64,000 bases of DNA from Linnemannia elongata (taxonomy: Eukaryota > Mortierellomycota > Mortierellomycetes > Mortierellales > Mortierellaceae), in contig JAXBDG010000001.1 in NCBI GenBank assembly GCA_036320915.1, forward strand, positions 62,001 to 126,000, read 5' to 3'. Below are positions 40,495 through 52,300 of the stretch, piece by piece. Below the pieces are notes generated by a model. It searched no databases. It saw nothing but the letters and a program-made list of their open reading frames with translations, and was not told the origin of the DNA. Numbering within the stretch: position 1 is the first letter of the stretch; each line of letters opens with the position of its first letter. A program made the translations under genes and the position numbers.

Positions 40495-41294
40495 ATGAAG
40501 TATATTTCGCCTCTCGCACTCTTTGCCATCGCCCTCTTCTCCTCCACTGCCAATGCAGAACTCGACCTCTGCCCCAGAAACGTCAAAGTACGTGTTTGAT
40601 TTTCTCCTCCATTCTACAACCGCGTCATCTCCATCCTCTACTTCAATTTTCAATGGTTCTGTTCCTAACCCTTCTTTTATTTTTTGCGTCCTTCTATTTC
40701 CTTTGCTGATGTTATCTCCAACCCAACCCAACAAACAACCAACAAACAGCTCTTCGATTATGAGGACGACGAGTTTTTCTTCCCTACAACCCAAGACTCG
40801 GAACATGAGATCTGCCTCGATATCAAGGGAGAATTCAAAGTCGATTTGCCCCCCATTGGCTCCGAAATTGTTTTCCTTGCCAAGAAAGGTATACCAACTC
40901 TTCTTCTTCTTCGCCTCGTTCTTTGTTCAATGACACGGTGACATTTTACCGCGCATCGCCTCCTGACTTCTGTTAACTTGCAAACAAAACTAAGGAAGAA
41001 CAAACGAAAATAACCTAACGAAACATCCTCTCTCCTCAAAAACTCTACACTTTCAAAGGCAACATCAAGAAGGACTGGAGGGTGAACCTCTACGGGGCAC
41101 TGAAGCTCCCAACAAACGATAGACTGCCCATCCGTGCGGGTTTCAGCGACACAGTTCGCGTCTGCTCCTACCTTCCAGGCGAATTCAGATACACCAAACG
41201 CACCGAAATCAAGTTTGGAGTACAGATCCTTCTCCCCGGTGAACAACATGAACAGATTGCCGTTTGTCTTAGTGGCGATCTTAAACTCTTGTAG
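40495..41294 (+). CDS. Small secreted protein, 155 aa, possible beta-sandwich
   Basis: Three exons: 40495-40587, 40750-40888 and 41059-41294; phases match. Signal peptide MKYISPLALFAIALFSSTANA, cleavage after residue 21. The mature chain of 134 aa has four cysteines (26, 53, 113, 147) and alternating hydrophobic strands. The pattern is ...EICLDIKGEFKVDLP... in the middle, VRVCSYL, and a C-terminal EQIAVCLSGDLKLL. The spacing and the closing IAVC-type strand loosely recall ML (MD-2-related lipid-recognition) domains, but the sequence match is weak and I do not assign it. The start is the only ATG before the leader and follows an A/C-rich context (CACTACAAAGATGA). It lies convergent to ARH with 309 bases between stops. 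Confidence 0.75.
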
Positions 41295-41603
41295 AAGGCG
41301 AAAGGAAAGACGGACAGTTAACGACAAGGGGGTCTCACGACCATGTAGGGAGGCCTAGCTGTTGTTGTTGTTTCTTATTTTTCGACACCTCACACGCGTC
41401 CGCATAATTCCTTGAGATAGAGAGTATACCCCACCCTCCTCTACTCTCCGTCCAGTAGTCAGCATCAACGTTGCATCACATTAAAATCAAACGACAATTG
41501 CCTTTTATTATATTGTATGGGAGAGCAGGACATCCGTTTTTTGCTCGCGCCTGTCGCCAAGTAACATTTGCGCTTGTCAAGTAAAGAAAGGAAAGATGAA
41601 GAT
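41295..41603. other. Convergent 3' spacer
   Basis: 309 bases between the stops of the secreted-protein gene and ARH. I see nothing beyond 3' UTR sequence. Confidence 0.6.
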
Positions 41604-43644
41604 TTACTTCTCCTTCTCGGCGGCAGCATCGTACATAGACAAGACGCGACTCGTAAACTGCTCAATCGTCGGGTCCAGCCACTCGCGATGCCTTAGCTCG
41701 GTCCACCAGTTCTCGGGGAGCCCTTTCTCCAACCCAAACCGAGCACCGAGCAAAGAGCCCACAACTGCACCATTGGTGTCTGCATCACCTGCCTCCAAGG
41801 TCACCTGCTCCATCACTCCACGGAACAGCCCACTTGGACCGTCGTAGGCTTTGTCGGTTGGACTAGGGTCGACCTTACGAGTCGCAGCATAGAACCCGAC
41901 CCCGACACATTTGAAAGTGTAGCCCATCTTGGCACCGTCACCCAGTTCGAGGTGGTCCAGGTCTTTGGGGAAACAGTGTTCTTGCAGTTCTTGGGCCCAT
42001 TTTTCTTGAATGCTCGTCGCAGGTGCAGGAGGGTTGGTCGTGGGATCCTGGTCCTGGTGCAGGTAGTGTCCGATCTTAATGGTAGAAGGGACCACATCGG
42101 TGTGGAGGATCATGAACAAGTAGTCATTGACAACCGATCGTGCCAGTCGCCCCATGGCATCATCCTCACCGACAGCATCCACACCAATCCATCCGATATC
42201 ATCCCTCAGCTGGACAGGCGATGGCTCTTTGTTCCTTTGCTCGACAACGGGCTCATCACTACCCACCGCAAACTCCTTGATCCTTTCCCAGATACCCTTG
42301 TTGGCCTGTTGTTGTTGCTGTTGCTGAGGGAGCATTCGTCGTATAGGCTTGCTGTTCTTGTTCTTGAAAGTGCTAATCTCAGTCTCTTCCTCATACTCTG
42401 GCTCCCCAGATTTATCGCCCTTGAGATCAGTGCCCCGTCTGAGGTAATCCAGCAACGACTCCTTGTACTCATCTTCGGTCAATTTAGGGTTCCAGACTCG
42501 TTTAGCATCCTGGGCAGCATCCTGTCCTCCTCCACGAAGCAAGCGCGAGATCAAGACGGAAGCGACTAAAGCACTGATGATTGAACGTGGATCGGCGTGG
42601 GTGACCTTTGCCGCAGCGAGGGAGTTTTCGACAACCCGATGTTCGTCCCAGAAAGACTCAATACCGAGCACGGATGTGCGCATCACTGCGCCGTTGGCAG
42701 CCAGGGATCGCCCTCTCGAGTTCCAGATCTAAGAATAGGAGCAAAAGAGCACCAACGTGGCATGGAGTTAAAGTCAAATTGTTTTTAGTACGAATAGATT
42801 TTGATCACTTGATGCTTTGCCTTCCCCTTTGTCTTGATATTAGCCTTCTCTTCTTTGTGCTTTGCCTTCTCGTTTCTACTTTGCCTCCATCTCTACTGAC
42901 AAAGACATCAAAAGGCACAAATGGCGATTGATGATTCATCAATCATCTAAACAAGAAAACAGAGGGAAGAACTTACATCAAAGGCTGCGCGGTGCGGGTT
43001 GAATCGAAAGTCCGGATGGGTAAGCGTCGACCCAACAGTGTACCCAATCCCGCGAGGAGGGGTTCCCAACTCCGGGAACCCAATCACACTCCACTCCTTC
43101 AACCGCTTTGCAAAATTGGTGGCGTGCAGTCGTCCATCACGGGTCTGCTCCAGTGATTGTAAAATCAGCAACAACTGGTCCGTGTCGTCCGTGAAATCGT
43201 TCCTGTCCCACTTTGACCGATGGTTGTCCTCCCAGAAAGGGTGCCTATTAGATAATAAGAGCACGAGTGTGTTGTCAGTGCGAGCCTTGTGTGTCTGCTG
43301 ATAACCTGGTTATAGTTATGAGGCAAAGGGGAGACTTGGTAATGATGACTCACCCAGGCTCGTTGCCAAAGGCGATGGGTCCATTGCCGTAGAGGTAGCG
43401 GGCGTTTTTCTTTGTCATGAACTCTGTTGCCAAACCATACGCATCGCCCACCGCATTTCCTATTTAGCAGAATAGAGGTGCACAGAGTCAGCACGATAAA
43501 AAAAAACAATTGTTCATTCTCATACGCTTGAAGTTTCTGCTGCTACGAAGTGACATGTGCTGGAAGTTGGCACATACCATAGAGGACACCGCGGATGCGG
43601 TCGTGGAGTTGGTCCTTGGTCAGTGTCGAGAGGGGTGTTGACAT
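41604..43644 (-). CDS. ADP-ribosylglycohydrolase (ARH/DraG family)
   Basis: Hydrolyses ADP-ribose from proteins or related ADP-ribose conjugates using two Mg ions. Four exons: 43644-43578, 43459-43354, 43244-42977 and 42728-41604, for 521 aa. The family motifs are all present: GNAVGDAYG (23-31), the metal-binding FTDDTDQ (75-81; D77, D78), the GRSLAANGAVMRTS segment at the start of exon 4, and the C-terminal second metal site G461-D-A-D-T-N-G followed by GSLLGARFG. Bacterial and animal members are 300-360 aa. The extra length is an insertion of about 130 residues in exon 4 (acidic, with a Q run) between the NGAVMR and HTDVV regions. The downstream neighbour on the same strand is not co-transcribed in any obvious way. 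Substrate (Arg, Ser or acetyl-ADP-ribose) is unknown. Confidence 0.92.
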
Positions 43645-43736
43645 GCTTGCTTGTTGGCCGTTGTGTTGTGTTCTGTGTGTTGTATGTTGAGGGTAGTGAT
43701 TGAAAAAGAAATGTAAAAAAGGGTATTCCCGCCCCT

Positions 43737-43748
43737 CGTATTTAAATG
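43737..43748 (-). promoter_or_regulatory. TATA-like box for the ARH gene
   Basis: ATTTAAATAC on the minus strand about 95 bases upstream of the ARH ATG, in the 237-base gap after P5CR. It is a plausible core promoter element, called only by sequence and spacing. Confidence 0.3.
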
Positions 43749-43881
43749 TTTCTGCAATGAGCCAGCCACCTTTACCTTTCACCCAAAAGCGACACAGATA
43801 TGATTTCAATGATATTTTATTTACACAGATGGGAAGGATCTACCATATATATATGTGCTCCATTCGTCCCCTTTATATTAT

Positions 43882-45298
43882 TTATTTCTTGTCCCGTCCA
43901 AGAGTAGAAGCGACAGTAGTAGCCTCCTGGATAGTACGTGCGAGGGTCGACCGGATCTTGCCGTCCTCCATTGTCAACAGTCCTGCAATAGTGCATCCTC
44001 CAGGGGTTGTTACAGAATCCTTGATCGCCGCAGGGTGAGCTCCTGTCGTCAACACCATCCTTGCTGCGCCTTGAAGAACTATTAGATTTTTTAAAAAAAC
44101 AAACACCAAAGCGATCGCATCATCACAGGTCAGACCGGTGTCCCTTTTTCTCGCAAAGTCCATGTATCGAGTTCGATCTGATCAATCATCGCGACGATGT
44201 ATTACCTTGGGCAGCGAGTTCTGTAGCAACATCACGGGGAAGGCCCATCATAACTCCACCATCAGCCAACGCCTCCAGCATTACACTATGCACAAAAACA
44301 ATGATGGCGATAGCCTTGGTTATTGACACTGACATCGATCAACATCCTGTAGAACAACTCTAGAGTACAAAAAAACAATTGATATCCATACCAAGCGAAG
44401 GCGGGTCCACTGCCAGCAAGGGCGGTGACGGCATCGAGATGCTTCTCATCCAGAATCCTGCACCGTCCAAGAGTCGAGAAGATGTTGGAGGTAAAGCTCA
44501 TCGACTGTTCGTCCGTGTTGGGTCCACACGATAACACGGTCATACCTTCCCGAATCTATTACCATTGGTTCAATCAAACAAAAATTAAAGGTGAGTCAGT
44601 TCGTGTTATCTTTTCTGAAAAGGGGTGGGTGAAATCCTATGTTGCTTTTCCACGAGCTTATCTTTTGCATGAAAAGGCTTTTCTTTTACCTTGCAGGGGG
44701 TGTTGGGCATGGCGCGGATGACGGTGGTGGTGGGAGTGGTCCAAGACTGGAGCTGCTCAATCGTAACTCCAGCACAAATACTGACCAGCAGCTTGTCTGT
44801 CAATGCCTCCTGGATCCCGGGTGCTGAAAGTACCGCCTTGGCCACCTGGGGTTTCGTGCTAAAATTTGAGTTAAAGAGACAGAATTAGTCTAGTTTTTCG
44901 ATCCTGTCAGACCGATCAACGCCAGCCTGCCAACGATGTGTACCCGCGAGAAAGAACAAAGAGGACGCGTACCAGAGAAGAATGACATCGGCTTCGTTAA
45001 CACCCTGGACGTTTCCTGCAGTTCCATGAAGGACCTTGACCTGGTCTCCGAGGGTCTTCTTGAGTTTCGCTGCCGAGTCTTGATGGCTCACACAGGCGAT
45101 AAACCCAGCTGGACGGAGCAAGTCGTCCTCTCCCTCGCTCTCGGCTGCTGTTGTTGTAGTTGCAGTAGTGGCATGGGAGATCTTGGGCGAGGACTGGACA
45201 GAGGCTGATCCTGTGATGGAGTCGAGTGTTCCTCTGATGATTGCGATTCCCATGGTTCCGCATCCGAGCACGCAGATTGTTGGCTTGTTGAGAGGCAT
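43882..45298 (-). CDS. PRO3: Pyrroline-5-carboxylate reductase
   Basis: Last step of proline synthesis: reduces pyrroline-5-carboxylate with NAD(P)H. Five exons: 45298-44973, 44858-44690, 44555-44392, 44285-44206 and 44069-43882, for 308 aa. The N-terminal Rossmann motif is VLGCGTMGIAI (10-20). VILLCTKPQ is rebuilt across the exon 1/2 junction, and RAMPNTPC closes exon 2. The ALAGSGPAFA segment and the P5CR signature VTTPGGCTIAGL (about 266-277) follow. Exon 1 has an insertion of Ser/Thr/Ala and acidic residues between the Rossmann strands (about 30-60) that most relatives lack. The protein ends GRDKK. It reads in the same direction as ARH with 237 bases between; a shared function is not evident. 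Confidence 0.95.
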
Positions 45299-45879
45299 GA
45301 CTGTTCGTGGTTTGTTGGTGGTGTTGTTGTTGTTGTTGTGGGAGAGAGTAGAGAGTTGAAAGAATACGAAAAGAAAGAAAGGAAAGAAAGAAGGTTGTGT
45401 CTTATTGCTCCTCCTTCAGAACTACGAGTTGCGGCGAACTCTTCAATCTGTCGATCTGTCAAAAGTGACTCAAATAACACGCACGGAAAAGGGCTTTTGC
45501 ACGTGACTACTGGCTGGTTCTTGTCAAAGAGCGTGAGAAAGCAATTGGCTTTTCCAGGGTCCGTCTCCTGCCTGTTCTCAGTTAAAGGCGAAGGTGGTAT
45601 CATCGTGCGACTCTACACCACGAGGAAGACTGGTATCCAGAAGCTATCCATCAAAGAGGACATGTGCTTGTGGGCGCAGATAGGAAAGGAATAGAACGAG
45701 CAAAGGGATTAAGGAAAAAAAATAAGCCAGTGATCGAGCAGGGATGGGCTGAGAGATGTCCTCCTTTGTTATCATGTTTCGAGATTCTATTAAAGCTCTC
45801 TTAAACACCCAGAAATGACAAAGAAAGGACGCGTTCGACCAGCAAAAGGAAAATGCGCCTATTTCCTTTGACTGGTAAA

Positions 45880-45919
45880 ATATCGCGTCAGAAGATATCG
45901 CGCCAGAAGATATCTCGCG
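45880..45919. repeat. 15-bp tandem repeat
   Basis: Unit ATATCGCGYCAGAAG occurs twice head-to-tail, followed by a partial copy ATATCTCGCG. Confidence 0.85.
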
Positions 45920-47238
45920 CTTAATTTAGTCAAGCTTATCAAATGTGCTTTGCCCATAACCAAAAGGCGTTGTTGAAGTGTCATCGCCACACATCCATCC
46001 ACGGACAATTCGGCAGCCGCCGTTTTAAGTCAACATGATATCCATATACCTAGAACGACAACCAAGGCGACTAGCAACAGTAAATTTTTAAAAGGTCGCG
46101 TTTCAACCTATGTTTTGGAGGATCGCCGAGCTGCGACCAAAGAATTCGCATTTTTTTTTTTTGGGCCTTCAGCTTTTGTAATGTTTTCTTTTGATACAAA
46201 TTTTTGCATTTGCATGGATTCAGTCATGAATGATTCCGTTGACGCTCACTTTTTTTCCATCTAATAGTTTCTATCCATCGCCTCAACTAGCGCAGGATAC
46301 TTGTTTGATTTTAACAGCATGGCAGCTGAGATATGGCTCCTGTTCGACAAGGGCATGAGCCGAGGGTAGCGTGCTGTTTTTTATTTGTCATTTCTAGATG
46401 TAATCAAGGTTTATCTGGTATGTGCGCTTTGACACAAGTAAACAGGCTTACTCAGGCACAATCGCTACTCTTTGCTTGCTGGCTTTACGAAGAGTGTCGT
46501 TATGTTGAGCTCGTTAAGGCTCGGTGTTTTTTACGCCCTCGGTCGGTTGATTTCAAGGGTTGAAGCGGTTTGCTTGTTTGTTTATTAGTTTGTTGTCTAC
46601 ATTCCTACGCCGTGCTTGAATGTTTTTCTTTAGCGTGCAATCTGCAGGTACATATTATGGTTCATTTTCTGTCATTGAACTCCTGTTTCTCCACTCTAAA
46701 TCCAGTCGCCCCACAAACAAGGCGCACTGACCGTTTGTGAGAGGGGGAGATGAAGGGTGTGGCAAGGACGACGTCCTTACACTCTTTCACTTGCCACCTG
46801 CCAGACAAGAAAGCAGGATCAGAACGTCAACAAAGCAATAACAAAGCGACAACAACAGGTTTGTGAGTGAATGTGGAGAGTCGTACCTAAACAGTCAATC
46901 GAGAACAAGCGAATTTGCATTAGCCTACCGGTCGGTCCGTTGCGATATTGATAATGTTGAATGTAAAAAGAGTGGCGACAGGGCAATGCCTGAATCCACC
47001 CCTGGGATTAGCCCATCGATCTAACAGCAACGGCTCGTCGGTTATCAATCTAAGCAAAGGCAAACTACATTCTTGTTATTCACCTCCCCCCGCTTCCCGG
47101 GTACCACCCTGATTATTGCAGGCGTCTCGGTCCCTTCAGGTTGCGGCGCATCGATGCGCTTCACTCGGTCTCGTTCCGCCTTCGGATCCCGGCCACTCAA
47201 CCCATCCGAACCCGCCCTTTCCTATAGCAGCGAGGAAA

Positions 47239-47246
47239 CATAAATA
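47239..47246 (+). promoter_or_regulatory. TATA-like element for the lipase gene
   Basis: CATAAATA about 145 bases upstream of the lipase ATG; position and sequence only. Confidence 0.3.
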
Positions 47247-47389
47247 CCACCCTGAAACCCTCGTTTTTTCTTCTTCAGCTCTTCATCGCCCACCTCCTAC
47301 TCCATCAACGTCTCCCACGCTCCGCCACTCAGACCGACAGCATCACCTTTGTCATATTCGATCATCTCTTCCCAAACTCTCCTCAAGCC

Positions 47390-48945
47390 ATGCGTTTTTC
47401 AACCATCTTCGTGTCTGCAGCCTTGACGCTGGCCACTCTTTCCTCATCCATCATCCAAGCAACCCCAGTCCCAGTCCGTGAGCCCGGCGCCGTCATACAC
47501 GAAGCCATCGCCGCCGACCCTCACTCCGCCGCCCTTGTCAAACGTGCCAGTGCCGGGTTCAACAACTGGAGCTGCAAACCATCTGCACTCCACCCACGCC
47601 CCTTAGTGTTGGTGCATGGCCTTAGCGCCAATGCGATCGATAACTGGTTTTACATGGCCCCTCGATTTGTCGCCAAGGGCTATTGTGTTTTTGCGCTCAG
47701 TTATGGTCAGCTGCATGGAATTCCTATTGTTTATGGGCTGGATAAGATGGAAAACTCTGCTCAACAACTGTCGGATTATGTTGATCGCGTCTTGAAGGCC
47801 ACCAATACTACCCAAGTTGATATCCTCGGCCACTCTCAGGTGTGTAGTAATCTTTGAGTCATGTGTTGATATGGTTTGCCTCATCCAATTGTTGATTGCT
47901 GACTTGACGCACTATTGTTGTTCATTCATGTAGGGTTCGATCATGCCCCGTTATTACTTGAGATTCCTCGGTGGGGCTCCCAAAGTCTGTAAGTGCCAGA
48001 GACTGATACTATAACAGAAATAGAGTTGGCGTTGGAGTTAGGGGGTTTCACTCATTTGCTGATTTGTTCTTACCGATCGCGACCTTAGACAAGTTTGCTG
48101 CCATCGGCTCAATTCAATACGGAACCAACATTCTCGGCCTTGTCAACCTCCTGACCCCTCTCGGCCTCTATGATCCCATCAAGGCTGTACGTTATTCATT
48201 CTCGCTAAGATGAACTGTTGAGAAAAAACCTAGGTTTTCGACTCACGCATATGAAACTAACATGCCAAGTCGACTGCTTTCCTTCGAATAGGTATTCGAT
48301 ACGGTTTGTCTGTCATGCTTCCAGTTCTTGGAGAACTCGGAGTTCATCAAGAACTTGAACGCCGGTGGTGACACCGTTCCTGATGTGAAGTACCTTATGA
48401 TCACCTCCAAGTGAGTTCTTGCTTGTCGTCCGTTCTCTTTTGCGATTAGATGGAGGCGTTCTGAATATGGGATAACTGACTACTCCACCTTCTCACGTAT
48501 TTTATCTTTGTAACTACACAGATTGGAGGAAACTGTAACCCCATACACCAATGGATTCCTTCGTGACAAGTCTCCCAACGTCAAGAACGTCGTGCTCCAA
48601 AACGACTACTGTTCACTGGACGTCAGCGAGCATGCATTGTGCGCATCGTTCCTTTGAGCTTTTGAATGCATTCCACCCGAGAGGTGTCGTTGTTTTTACT
48701 GAGTTCGTTTTTTTTAGACTACTGACACAATTTTTATTATTTTCTTTCTTTACTTTAGGCAAGCTGTCGATCGTAAGTTTGTCAAGCAGAGGTCTTCATT
48801 TCACTGACTACATTTCTATTTTTGTTATCTGCTAACCTCCAAACGTCCCTCTTTGTTGTCAATAGCCATCGTGTTCAACGCGGTCCACGCGTTCCTGACT
48901 CCCTCTGCTGACCAAACAATCAACTGTCTCGACGCGCTTAATTAG
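47390..48945 (+). CDS. Secreted lipase of the alpha/beta-hydrolase fold (lipase class 2 type)
   Basis: Hydrolyses ester bonds of lipids outside the cell. Seven exons: 47390-47839, 47934-47988, 48089-48186, 48292-48410, 48522-48638, 48759-48772 and 48866-48945, for 310 aa. Signal peptide MRFSTIFVSAALTLATLSSS, then a propeptide ending at a Kex2 site K51-R52. The oxyanion region is LVLVHGLSANAIDNWFYMAP. The nucleophile is S149 in GHSQG, across the exon 1/2 junction. GGDTVPD and the late LDVSEHALQAVDPIVFNAV segment supply likely acid and histidine. The fifth exon donor is GTGCGC, chosen because it alone keeps frame into the 14-nt exon 6. NTT and NWS sequons suggest glycosylation. It ends TINCLDALN. 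Substrate range unknown. Confidence 0.9.
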
Positions 48946-49329
48946 AGTCCTCTCAGCATCATCAGCGGATGAATGTATGCTTTCACCGTCAACGGTATCC
49001 ACAGATGTCGATGCTAAAATCATTGAAGGATCGTTTGTTACCCTTGTCCTGGCGACGGAAAGAGCGGACCTCTTTGTGTATGATACGACTACAATCAAAA
49101 TAAAAGGAAACGCGAACCCCCTTTTTTTTGCTTCCCACCACGAAAATTGATTTCGGTTGTTTTTGCCACCATCTTTTTTCTTGGACATGGAAAAAGCAGT
49201 CCATTCAACACACAATGGTTAAAAACTTACAACAAAGCGTGAAATCTTTCTCCTCTTAAGCACTGTCTCTTTCACCCTCCATCAGGAACCACTCACTACT
49301 CGTCCACACACGCGGATTTCCATCTCGTC
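48946..49329. other. Spacer lipase/MSH3
   Basis: 384 bases with the lipase 3' UTR (AATAAAAGG, AAAATAAAAG near 49098) and the MSH3 promoter. A 118-codon minus ORF here has no features. Confidence 0.6.
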
Positions 49330-52300
49330 ATGGCACCTCCAAAGAATGCTGGCTCTTCTGCGCCAGTTCAAAAGAGTCTGCTCAGCTTCTTCAAACCAAA
49401 GTCAGATTCAACTCCCATCACCACAACATCCACACCCTCGATATCTTCTCACGATCCACCATCCCCCTCATCCAGCAAAGAACATGCTTCCTCAAAACGC
49501 AAAGAAACAGCCACCGCCGACAACCAACCACCCAAAAGCAACGCCTATTCTAGTACAAAGAAACAACAGCAACAGAAGCGGACGCGTGCCGCAACGACGC
49601 GGAAATCTCAGGAACAAGACAAGTTGGCTGAGAAGGAGGACGAGGATGAAGACGAGCAGGACGAGCCCCTGTTTCCCTCGGGATTTGCTGGCGTTGTTGA
49701 GCAGTTCAGCCGCCTGGATCATAAATCGCCCGTCAAGCCATCAAGTCGGAGGAGCCAGACTCAGAGTCAGCAAGTCCTGAAGAGCAGTGCAGATGATGCC
49801 ACCACGGCAGAGGGCGACATGGAGGGGGTCGAATTTAACAATCGTCAGTCGCCACCACCACCAAGCCCTATCAAGCGCAAACGCGGGTCATCTCCCAACA
49901 AACACCTTGCCAGCTTCGGATACAAGACCAACGAATCAGCACTGGAGACGGGTGGAGACAGCAGCACTGCTATGGACGTCTTGTCGGCAGAAGATCGGAA
50001 GGCTCGGGAAGAGCGGCGTGAGCGGTTTAAGCGGAAACTGGGTCCTGTCAAGGATGGGACCTCCTCGGGAGCAGCAGATGCTGATGAGGAGAGGCCGACG
50101 AGGCGGCGACGACCGATTGTCTCAGAGAGCGATGAAGATATGGATCAAGGCGCTGCTGACGATGACGAGTACGAGGACAAGCCCAAGGCTCAGTCACGGA
50201 ATGGGGGTAGGACATCAACAGCGCCACCGCCACCAAAGTCGTCGACCAGCAGTCGATCCAAGAAGAGCATCTACACCCCTCTGGAGCAACAGTACCTCGA
50301 CATCAAAGGACAGTACCCCGATGCTCTTCTCTGTATCGAGGTTGGATACAAGTACCGGTTTTTTGACAAAGATGCTGAGGTAAACATCCCTTTGTTTTCA
50401 TGAAATGGTAGGTAATGTTTTCCAACGGTCTGTGATCATAGACTAATGCAACAATATCATTCATCTGAACTGTATAGATCGCCTCGAGGGAGCTTAGCAT
50501 TGCCCACTTTATGGACCGCAACTTTTACACCGCTAGTATACCCATTCATCGCCTCGATGTTCATGTGCGGAGGTAATTATTTTCTTTGCTCTGCTGTCAT
50601 CGTTTGCATGTACGTCATAAACATTTCGTCTTTGAATCGTTCATTGACGCTAGACACTCTTTTACATCTAGATTGGTTCATGCGGGACACAAGGTGGGTG
50701 TGGTGAAGCAGATGGAAACAGCAGCGCTCAAATCGGCGGGAGACAACAAGAGTGCTCCGTTCACACGGAAACTCACCAACCTCTACACCAAGGCGACGTT
50801 CATTGAAAGTCTTGACCAGGACGAGGAACAGAGTTTTGTTGGGGGTAAAGCACCATCATCGCAGTTCATCATGTGTATCCATGAGCAGCCCCTGGGTGGA
50901 AGTGGACCTGATGAAAGGGTCAAGCTGGCGATGATTGCGGTCCAACCTGCGACGGGTGATATTGTCTATGATGAGTTTGTGGATGGGCATTTCAGGAACG
51001 AGCTCGAAACGCGGTTGTTGCACCTCCAGCCTGCAGAGTTGATTGTACCCACAGAGCCAATGAGTAAAGCGACCGAGAAGCTGTTCGGACATTTGACTGC
51101 TTACTCGGGTCGTGGCACGCAGGAGGATGTGCGGATCGAGAGGACTGACGGGTTCGTCAAGTATGACCGAGCATTCTCGCTGGTTTCAGAGTTTTACTCG
51201 AGTAGCTTGAAGGAAGAGCAGTTGAAACAGAAGATCAAGGGAGAAGGAGGTAATGCAGATGGACAGGCCAAGAAGAGTCAAAAGGAGGCGCTTCTCAAAA
51301 CGGTACTGAGTCTCTCCAAAGAACTCATCGTCGCCCTGTCTGCAATCCTGTCCCATCTTACCGCGTTTGGGCTCGCCTCGATCTTTCGATTGTCAAAGTA
51401 CTTTGAGTGCTTCACCTCGAGATCACACATGCTGCTGAACGGCAACACGATCGCCAACCTCGAGCTCTACCGCAACCAGACCGACGGAACCTCCAAAGGA
51501 TCTTTGTTTGCGATTTTGGATCATACGAACACAGGATTCGGACGGAGATTGCTCAAGAAATGGGTCGGGAAGCCTCTTGTCGACAAGGAAGCGCTTCAGG
51601 AACGTGTGGATGCGGTTGAAGAGATTTTGGCACTGACTGGCAAGAATGTCTATCTGGACAATGCGCGTGCTGTCCTCAAGGGACTCATGGACATGGAAAA
51701 GGGTGTCTGTCGCATCCACTATGGAAAAGTATGCATCCTTCTCGGTTTCCGCTAATGGATGTAGTTGTTGCATTTATATTTCGAGAGGCAAGGACGCTGA
51801 CTATATATTTTTGCTTGTTTGTTCATAGTCGTCTCCAAAGGAGTTTTTGGCGATTGTGCAGACTTTTATGAAGGTTTCAGCGATCCTACCCGAGGAGAAA
51901 CGATGCAGGACAAATGCCGATTTTGGACTGACCAGTCCGATGCTGAACCGCCTCATCGGATCCTTATCGAACGCGTTGGAGGACAGCCAGTACTTTTTGG
52001 AAGGGCTGAACAAGAGCTCTGCGGCCAAGAATGACAAGCTGCTGATGTTCCAGGATGAGCTGATTGCTGACAAGTGGCCCGAGATTCTCGTCCACCGCAA
52101 CGTATGTAACCCATTGATAGTTGGTGCGCGTATTTTGGCATGAGTCAAGTCGCAAGGGTCTAATACGTTACTTTCTGATCGTTTGTATTGCTGTAGGATA
52201 TTGTGACGACGGAGGATGATTTGAAAGAAGAGTTGGCGAGGATTCGAAAACTGTTGCGGGAGCCAAAGTTGGAATTCGCGACGGTCTCGGCGATCGAATA

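Larger units (their letters stand above)
45299..47389. other. Spacer between PRO3 and lipase
   Basis: Divergent 2.1 kb. It includes a 15-bp tandem repeat at 45880-45919 and CCCC/GT-rich DNA near 47085. Short ORFs (76 codons at 46333, 121 at 47116) lack features. No gene supported. Confidence 0.55.

Noticed and set aside
47116..47481. 121-codon + frame overlapping the lipase start
   Set aside because: Overlaps the lipase signal peptide in another frame; Ser/Pro/His-biased.
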